From: Cytidiella melzeri
Taxonomy: Eukaryota; Basidiomycota; Agaricomycetes; Polyporales; Irpicaceae
Direction of reading: 5' to 3'
Assembly (NCBI GenBank): GCA_022592445.1
Contig: JABYQR010000131.1
Span: 47,250 to 111,249 of the forward strand
DNA length: 64,000 bases
Shown: piece by piece, positions 57,916 through 64,000 of the stretch
Numbering within the stretch: the first letter of the stretch is position 1
How the letters are laid out: every line of letters begins with the position of its first letter
Position numbers and translations under genes: made by a program
Notes under the pieces: generated by a model
What the model was told of the DNA's origin: nothing
The model's database searches: none
Seen by the model: the letters and a program-made list of their open reading frames with translations, nothing else

Positions 57916-59023
57916 CAGTGCCCCGCGCCAAGAATCGACATGCGTCGGGAGCGCTCAAAAATTGTCAGATTAGCTTAGATTTTTCGGATTTGGAAGGAAA
58001 CTGGCCAGGCTAAGCGTAAATCTGCATTCTTTTAGTTTTGGGCGTCTATTCTCAATTTTGCTTCCCAAAAAAATTAATTGGGGTCTGCAGCGACCCGCTC
58101 CCTCACAAAAGTGTCCATGCCTCTTGCGCGGAAAAGAATTCGACAATTCTGATTGAGTCGCGCACAATTGCTGTAATGCTGTGGCTAATGTGGAGAGTCA
58201 GGTTTCCGGTGCCTCGCTGATGACACTTTTCAAACCGGCAAGGACTTACTCCCGGAGCTGCTCAACTTGTGTACGACAAAGACTATCCGTGCTTTTTTTG
58301 GAAGTCGTGGCGCTATATGGATGCATACAGGTGCGTCGGTTGCACCAGCTCACTTTTCTCTCGTTGTTGAGGCATTGTTTCCTTTCTTTCCAGCAAAGGC
58401 CTGAACAACAGACAGGTTGAGTTTGCAGTCAAGAAGTATACTTCACACTGTCAGAGAGTGACCCGCCTCGACAGACAGAGTAGGAAGGAGAGGCGGGAAG
58501 TCGGCGACTGTGCTATAAGCGCGATACCAAACACGGAGTATCCGCGATCACTTTCCATGTGTATATATAGTCGGAACTGGCACAGGGGCAAACCATCTGT
58601 TGCTTAACCTGTGTCAGGTACGTGCCGCATACTGCATTCAATTCATCTGTTGCTTAACCTGTGCCAGACCGTCTGATTGACACACACAGACGTATTCCGA
58701 ACGGTATAATGATGAATCTGGGTATGCTCGACAATCCCACCTGAGGCGGGCACGGTGAGCGGTCCACGGGGTCGTGTGCAGTGTTCGGGGGCTGTATTAC
58801 TCGATTTAGTAATTAGACGCCTTCCAAATCAGGCAACTCTCAATTTCCGCGCTGTGAAATTTTCAAACGTCGAACGGGGGGAAAGTAATGAGTGAGCTTG
58901 ACAGCTATACACCATCGTTATGCATTGCAAATGTTTTTGGTAAGTCTGGAAAGCTCATGTTGTAGTAGATACAAAAGTTGAAAATGGGGCGCCAAGAGGT
59001 CGGTTTTGAGCGCGGGGCACTGT
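57916..59023. mobile_element. TA-flanked DNA transposon remnant, ~1.1 kb
   Basis: Inverted ends CAGTGCCCCGCGC (57916 onward, and inverted to 59023), each flanked by TA (57914-57915 and 59024-59025), as in the Tc1/mariner superfamily. Internal sequence has no intact transposase and contains a 234-bp solo Copia LTR. Outside, both sides hold runs of GGTTC/GAACC words (57815-57900, 59033-59080), suggesting it landed in another repeat. Confidence 0.7.
58449..58682 (+). repeat. Solo Copia LTR, 234 bp
   Basis: Begins TGTCAGAGAGTGACCCGCC and ends GTCTGATTGACA, flanked by CACAC on both sides (58444-58448, 58683-58687). It carries CATCTGTTGCTTAACCTGTG twice, the same arrangement as the doubled CTTGCTTACCCTGTGCCAG motif of the LTR at 36217. 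A TATATATAG sits near 58562. Because the flank is a CA repeat, the duplication is a little less certain. Confidence 0.75.
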
Positions 59024-59635
59024 AGTTCTTCGCGGTTCGGTCTGAGTTCGAACCAGTCCGAACTAGTTCGGACAGCAAGTTTTTTTTCTAAGTGTCGTTT
59101 TCAAGCTACTCAGTAGAAGATTGTATTACACTGGACAAAATAATCAGAAACACGAGTACATGTATGATATACTAGTAGGAAATCTCTCTAGTCACGGTTC
59201 ATCTCAAATAGGCAAGTCACGGTATTGTGGCACTGAAGTCACACAAGTAACAGAGTGTGACTCTGTGTTCTGTCCGGTGGGTGGGGCTTTTTCTGGGCTT
59301 CGACTTCGTAAAAAAATGTTTTCTGAGGTGTATCTAGTCTCTAAAAGGTGATATAAGTCAGTTTCACGTAGGATCAAAAGGGAGAGTTGATGTTTTGAAA
59401 CTCAATCTATGTCTGGGTGCTTAGAAGAGCGTGACACTGCAGGGGCCGAACCAAATCTATCGACTCACTGGCAAGTAAAGTGTTAACAAGACACTGGTAC
59501 GACATGGTGAACGATAAAGCACGTCGTACCAAGTCCACAACCATATTTCCCGAAGCGCGCTTATTCTGTCCTCATTCAATTGCCCCTAAGTCCCGCCTCC
59601 GTATCCCGCCCTCGCTCCTTATCTTCCTTATCCAG
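59024..59635. other. Repeat-rich gap, includes probable Copia LTR remains
   Basis: The sequence below 59657 on the minus strand begins like a Copia LTR (TGTCAGACGGTGACCCGCCC) after a G-rich tract, but no LTR end was found, so it is truncated or diverged. The small plus frame at 59121-59351 has no recognisable domain. Confidence 0.45.
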
Positions 59636-60767
59636 TTACTCGGGCGGGTCACCGTCTGACACCCCCCCTTGACCCGCATCGAGTCCCAGCAGCTTCATTG
59701 CCCTTCCGTGCAAAATTCTTGGTAGCGATTTTGTCAGAATATTGGCTGTGTTCTCCTTCCCTGGAACACGATGTACGTCGATCCATTTTTTGTTGACACA
59801 GTCTCTAATGAAATGAATTCGAATATCAAGGTGTTTCATGCGGGTGTGGCCATGAGGATCGTGTGTACACACGACGGTTCCATTGTTGTCGCAGAACAGA
59901 GTTGTGGCATGATGTTGCGGATATCCAAGTTCCGCGAGGAGTTGCCTGATAAACAAGATTTGGCACGCAGCATGAGTGCACGCGAGATATTCAGCTTCGC
60001 ACGACGATAGGGCCACAATCGCCTGTTGCTTTGAGCTCCACGAAATCGGCGAATCCCCCATCATCATGACATATCCTGAGACAGACTTTCTGTGCTCTCC
60101 TGACCCCCAGTCTGAGTCCGTGAACGCTCTGAATATCGGGTACGGATGATCCAGATGTCCTAGATGTATACCGACTGACCGAGATCCCTGTAGGTACCTG
60201 AGCAAATGTTTCGCCGCGGCCCAGTGCTGTTCGCCATAGTTCGACATATATTTTGCTAGTTCTCAAACCGCGTAGGCAATGTCAGGTCGGCAGGTAGTGG
60301 CAAGATACATGGCCTTTCCGACTACTGCGCAGTACGGCAGATCCTTCACGCGGTTGCGTTCTTCATCGGTCGTTGGGCAGTGGGTAGAAGAGAGAGATGT
60401 GTGTGGAGGTAGAGGTGTTGTCACGGAGTTGCAATGCTCCATTCCGAACGTGTGCAAGATGGAGTCTATGTACGACTCCTGGGATAATAGAAGTGTTTGT
60501 CGATTTCTTTCTCGCATGACTTTGCATCCTAATAGCCACGTCACGTGGCCATTGTCGGTGATCTCGAAGTGTGAGCTGAGCTGTTGGGCTACAAGATTTG
60601 ACTCAGCTTTGGATGTGGAGGCCAGGAGTATGTCGTCTACGCTGGTCGCAGACATCGATTTCTCTTCGCCTTGTTGTCGAGTGTGAACACTCCAGTCCGA
60701 CTGGCACCTATGAAAACCGAGCGATGTGACATGGATAGTCCAACAGAGACCGGATTTTTCCAACAAA
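59636..60767 (-). pseudogene. Copia pol fragment (RT C-terminal part and RNase H)
   Basis: Minus-strand Copia sequence from the RT thumb/active-site region to the end of RNase H: LGFHRCQSDWSVHTRQQ, active site SVDDILLAST, LLGCKVMRERNRQTLLLSQE, CRPDIAYAV followed by TGA (usually arginine; CGA to TGA), then RAFTDSDWGSGEHRKSVSGY, SCEAEYLACTHAACQ and FCDNNGTVVCTHDPHGHTRM. It ends next to a G-rich polypurine tract and an LTR start at 59657. The 5' part is cut at 60767, exactly where the Gypsy LTR begins. Related to, but clearly diverged from, the Copia at 30.5-36.5 kb. Confidence 0.88.
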
Positions 60768-61526
60768 TGTCACAAGTTTACAGCCTTAGGCGCCTATCTA
60801 GAGCGCTTATTTTCCGGCTAGGAGTGTTACCGGACCTAACCCTAACCCGGGTCACGTGACATCCTGCCTTATTTATCAATAGTCCAGACCCAAACCCTAG
60901 ACTCAATCTGGAGCGGTTCCAGATCAACCTAGGCTATTGTTCTATTGTTCTCCTTCCATTGTTAGGGATTCCCCAGGGATTCCCCCAGTTCTTATTGTCC
61001 TATTGTCTTTCGTCTATTGTTAGGGATTCCCCAGGGATTCCCCCAGTTTCTATTGTTCTATTGTTCCAGTTTCTATTGTTCTATTGTCTTATTGTTCTAG
61101 CTCTATTGTTCTACGTACCCTGGTCTTTGACAGCTACCCTGGTCCTTGACAGTTACCCTGGTTCCTTATTGTTTCTATTGTTACTCCAGCCCCACAGTTA
61201 CTCCAGTCCCTAGTGTGGGAACTTGTGCACAGACCACCCAGCCACAGTATATATAGTAGCCCTTACCCTCCCTAGCTCTGCATCTTGACCTCTCTGTCAT
61301 TTGCACTGCTAGGTGAGTTACTGCATGTAACTTAGTATCATACCTTATTAACTCTGTCATTTGCACTGCTAGTATCCGGCCTCTGTGCCTGCTTGCCTGC
61401 TCATCATCGACTCTGACCTTGTTGTTGTCGTTGGAGATCCCTTTCCTTTTCCACCATCATCTACTCCACCCTTGTTTAGGGTTTAGCAGTATAGCAGCAG
61501 TCGCTCCGCAACATTAGGTCAAGATA
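60768..61526 (+). repeat. Gypsy 5' LTR (right edge approximate)
   Basis: Contains CCTAACCCTAACCC (60835-60848), a minisatellite of CTATTGTTAGGGATTCCCCA units (about 60957 and 61014), many CTATTGTTCTATTG words, a TATATATAG box at 61244, and CTCTGTCATTTGCACTGCTA twice (about 61291 and 61352). The right edge near CCGCAACA (61506-61526) is a guess because the 3' LTR is outside the window. Confidence 0.6.
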
Positions 61527-61684
61527 CCACACAGCTACCGGCACAACTGCCCTTAGCTTGGATCAAGCCTTCCTGTCCCCCAGTTTTAAAAAGTTTATTC
61601 CCCCCTACGTTTGAGAGTAAGCCATCGCCGTCCGTCTTGACGTGCTTGATCGCTAACTTGTTCACTTTCCGTGGTTGATTCTTA

Positions 61685-62290
61685 GTGCCGAAAGAATCCC
61701 ACTCCCGTTTTACTGCTCGTCCAGATCCTTTGCACAAGGATCTGAACCAAGCACGTCGAGAAGTCCAGATCCATCGCGCCTTACCTCAGGCTGTGTTTGA
61801 TCAACTCGACGCAGAGCACGCACGTGGCCAGAGTCACAAATACACGGAGAAGGAACTCAAGGCTATTGCCTCCTACGTCGGTCGTTGTAAACCCAAGGGT
61901 TCTGCCCTCACACACAGATTCCCCACAGTAGAGGAGTTTGAGAAACTCCGCACAGAATCCAAAGAGTTCGCCGCCCGCACCGCACGCGAACGAGCACAGG
62001 CTCTAGCAAACCTTCCTAAAAAGCCCTCTCTAGCAGAACGCTTCACAGCCCGGCCCGCTACCAACCCTAGCGCAGCCCTCATAGCAGCTAAGCCGACTCT
62101 CATCGACTTCCGCAAGCATACTGTTGAAGACCTTCGCGGTATCTTCACTCCCAAGCTCACCGCTACCCTCCAATGTCTGTCGATTCTCCCCACCATTGAC
62201 AAATACCACCAGCTTCATAAAGATACGAAGCGTCAGTTTGAGCAGGAGAAACAGAAGCTAGAGAAGCTTCTTGAGGAATTACCAACCTGA
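61685..62290 (+). CDS. Small reading frame upstream of Gypsy gag (201 aa)
   Basis: Opens at 61685 with KESHSRFTARPDPLHKDLNQ and runs uninterrupted to 62290. Sequence is basic and helical (EFAARTARERAQALANLPKK; a C-terminal coiled-coil KDTKRQFEQEKQKLEKLLEE). No domain recognised. It lies between the LTR and gag in the same orientation, so it is probably an element-encoded extra protein or the N-terminal part of a spliced/frameshifted gag. The displayed first codon is GTG-like in context, so the true start may be a later ATG or a splice junction. Confidence 0.6.
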   Translation: MPKESHSRFTARPDPLHKDLNQARREVQIHRALPQAVFDQLDAEHARGQSHKYTEKELKAIASYVGRCKPKGSALTHRFPTVEEFEKLRTESKEFAARTARERAQALANLPKKPSLAERFTARPATNPSAALIAAKPTLIDFRKHTVEDLRGIFTPKLTATLQCLSILPTIDKYHQLHKDTKRQFEQEKQKLEKLLEELPT

Positions 62291-62455
62291 GCCCCTGTTA
62301 TCACTCATCGTGAGTGGCAGCTGCTGGATTGGGGATTAAAGGCAATTGGGAAAATCAGTTTCACGGGTTTAAGGAGAAACTACGAACAAGTGTTCAAAGC
62401 AGTAGACAAAGTCTGGGCAGACGAGTACTTCATCTCGTTTTAAGTAGAATACAGT

Positions 62456-64000
62456 GTGGCTTCCCAAAGTCCCAATAGCAGTATCTGGTCCAGAGATCAC
62501 CTCCCCTGTGAACATTATCCGCACACCTTCAACCATGAAACAGTCAGAGACGAGTGTTACGATCCTGAAGAAGGACATCAACTCTGCGAAGTACAGCCGT
62601 GTCCAAACCGTTACAACGGAATTACATATCCGGGTCGTTTTGCAAATCAGTACCGGCCCATTCATCATTGGCAAGAGGATCACATCCTTGAATCTCTTCC
62701 CCCCCTGCCGGAACCTGAAGAAGACTTCGATCGAACCTTCACGCAGGAACAGTACCAGATGGACTCCACCAACGTGTCCCAACATGCTTCCAGGGCAGCT
62801 ACCCCGGCCCCTGCACAAGAATCATCTCCACCTCCCACTGCAGAACAGCTTCTGCACGCACTACTCCTCAGTCAGCAACAGCTGACACAAGCCATCACAG
62901 CGCTGGTTCAAAACCAGCAACCGGTCAACAACAGGTCACGGGAAAGGGTTGTAGAGAAACCCGCTAGTTTCAAGGGCAATGCAAGTAGTGACGCGCGTCG
63001 CTTTCTAGCTGCCTTCTCAATGTACGCACAGTTTAATGAGAAGCTGTCGCCGTACAATGCCCAAGGTGGTCAGACCCGGTTAGACCATCTCTGGATCTCG
63101 TCGGCCCTGTCATTTATGACCGAGGATGCAGCAGTTTGGGCTACGCCCCACATGGATTTGATTGCCAGCCATCAAATGGCATTCAATGGTGATTGGGACG
63201 ATTTCAAGGCGGCGTTCAAAGCACGATTTGAACCAGTTGACAAATGGTGGATGCTAAGGCCAAGCTCAGGGAGCTGTGGCAAGGCAAAAAGACGGTTCCT
63301 GAGTACACGGCCCGATTCCGGGAAATCATGGACAGAACAGGTTACTCGACACAGGACCTCCGAGACCGGTATTATGAACACCTGAGCACCACATCAAGGA
63401 TGAACTAGTTCACACCGCACGGCCCCACGTCACCCTTGTCGATCTAATAAATGTGGCCACTGACATTGACAACCGTCTTCGGGTCCGAGCTCAGGAAAAG
63501 GCTCGTGAACAAGGTCGGACAGTCCCCAACGTGTTCAAATCCACCCCGGTCTCCACCTTGTCCCCAGCTCCTTTCGTCCAACCATCTCGCGATTCCAACG
63601 CTATGGAAATTGACGCAACCAAAGTTGGTCCCAATGGAAAAACACGTGCTGATTTCATGAAGGCAATGAATGGAAGGTGCTACGGATGTGGATCTAAGGA
63701 GCATCAAAAGAAAGACGGCAAACATGATCGCGAGTTGTGTGGACATTGTGGAGGCAACCATCAGACACAAGTGTGCCAAAGCCGGTTCCTTGGGTACCCA
63801 CCCAGGCAACAGAAGGTGGCTGCCAACACTCTCTTCGATCCGTCCACTTCGGCCCCCTCGTCGTCCTCGTCTGCGAGGCCCTTACCTACCCCGCCCCGCA
63901 ACCGTCGCCAGCTCTTCGTCTTCAACTCCGTTTGACTACGATGCCATCATGAAGCAGATGTCATCGCTCACGGACCAAGTCAAGCAGCTGGGAAATCAAA
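62456..64000 (+). pseudogene. Gypsy gag, frame-shifted
   Basis: Gag-like region: capsid part FKGNASSDARRFLAAFSMYA and DHLWISSALSFMTEDAAVWA, GDWDDFKAAFKARFEPVD, then a frame change at ~63243 after which KAKLRELWQGKKTVPEYTAR is readable in another frame. The third piece (63453-63935) has DNRLRVRAQEKAREQGRTVP and a Cys/His region CYGCGSKEHQKKDG ... CGHCGGNHQTQVC (zinc knuckle CX2CX3HX4C). A second frame change near 63890 leads to DYDAIMKQMSSLTDQVKQLG at the window end. At least two frameshifts make this copy defective. Confidence 0.78.

Larger units (their letters stand above)
60768..64000 (+). mobile_element. Ty3/Gypsy-type LTR retrotransposon, 5' part (runs off the window)
   Basis: Starts with TGTCACAAG at 60768, breaking a Copia pol gene. 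A long LTR-like region with a TATATATAG box (61244) is followed by a leader, a 201-codon reading frame, then a long gag with a zinc knuckle. Protease, RT and integrase would lie beyond 64000, so assignment to Gypsy rests on gag type only. Confidence 0.75.

Noticed and set aside
59121..59351. 76-codon plus-strand frame beside the Copia fragment
   Set aside because: No recognisable domain, lies in repeat-derived sequence.

Overview
This is a window of nuclear DNA from a filamentous basidiomycete, most likely an Agaricomycete of the Polyporales type. The signs are many short GT-AG introns of about 50-70 nt, families typical of mushroom-forming fungi (F-box/LRR, BTB-like, O-fucosyltransferase-like, CYP505-like P450, a DUF6589 fragment) and a heavy load of Copia, Gypsy, pogo and Tc1/mariner elements. 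No rRNA, tRNA or CRISPR array was recognised. All calls come from reading the sequence; no database search was possible.

Layout. 0-20.5 kb is mainly host genes: the 3' end of a TM9/EMP70 gene (+), an F-box/LRR gene (-), a weak membrane-protein locus, an intronless acidic protein (+), a single-pass membrane protein with a PPPY tail (-), a glycosylated multi-pass membrane protein (+), a membrane-anchored beta-rich protein (-), a nearly empty 15.5-19.3 kb stretch, and a BTB-like gene (+). 20.5-37.2 kb is a transposon island. It holds a 2.0-kb element with ~230-bp inverted ends and a perfect 9-bp target duplication, carrying only a piece of a DUF6589 gene; an AT-rich repeat-bearing spacer; a decayed pogo element; and, 7 bp beyond it, a Tc1/mariner element cut in two by a Copia retrotransposon, which itself contains a Gypsy-type LTR.

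37.4-57.6 kb is host sequence again: a predicted mitochondrial helical protein (+), then two O-fucosyltransferase-like paralogues (39.3-41.2 and 53.9-55.9 kb, both -) flanking a tandem ~5.3-kb segmental duplication. The right unit carries an apparently intact heme-domain-only CYP505-like P450; the left unit carries its broken copy with a MITE insertion. A third P450 remnant and a decayed short-chain dehydrogenase lie nearby. 57.8-64 kb is a second transposon region: a TA-flanked element holding a solo Copia LTR, a truncated Copia (-), and the 5' part of a Gypsy element (+) that interrupts it and runs off the window.

The most useful observations are the long-TIR element with captured DUF6589 sequence, the base-resolved nested insertions, and the P450 duplication with one intact and one degraded copy plus a conserved 26-bp hairpin.
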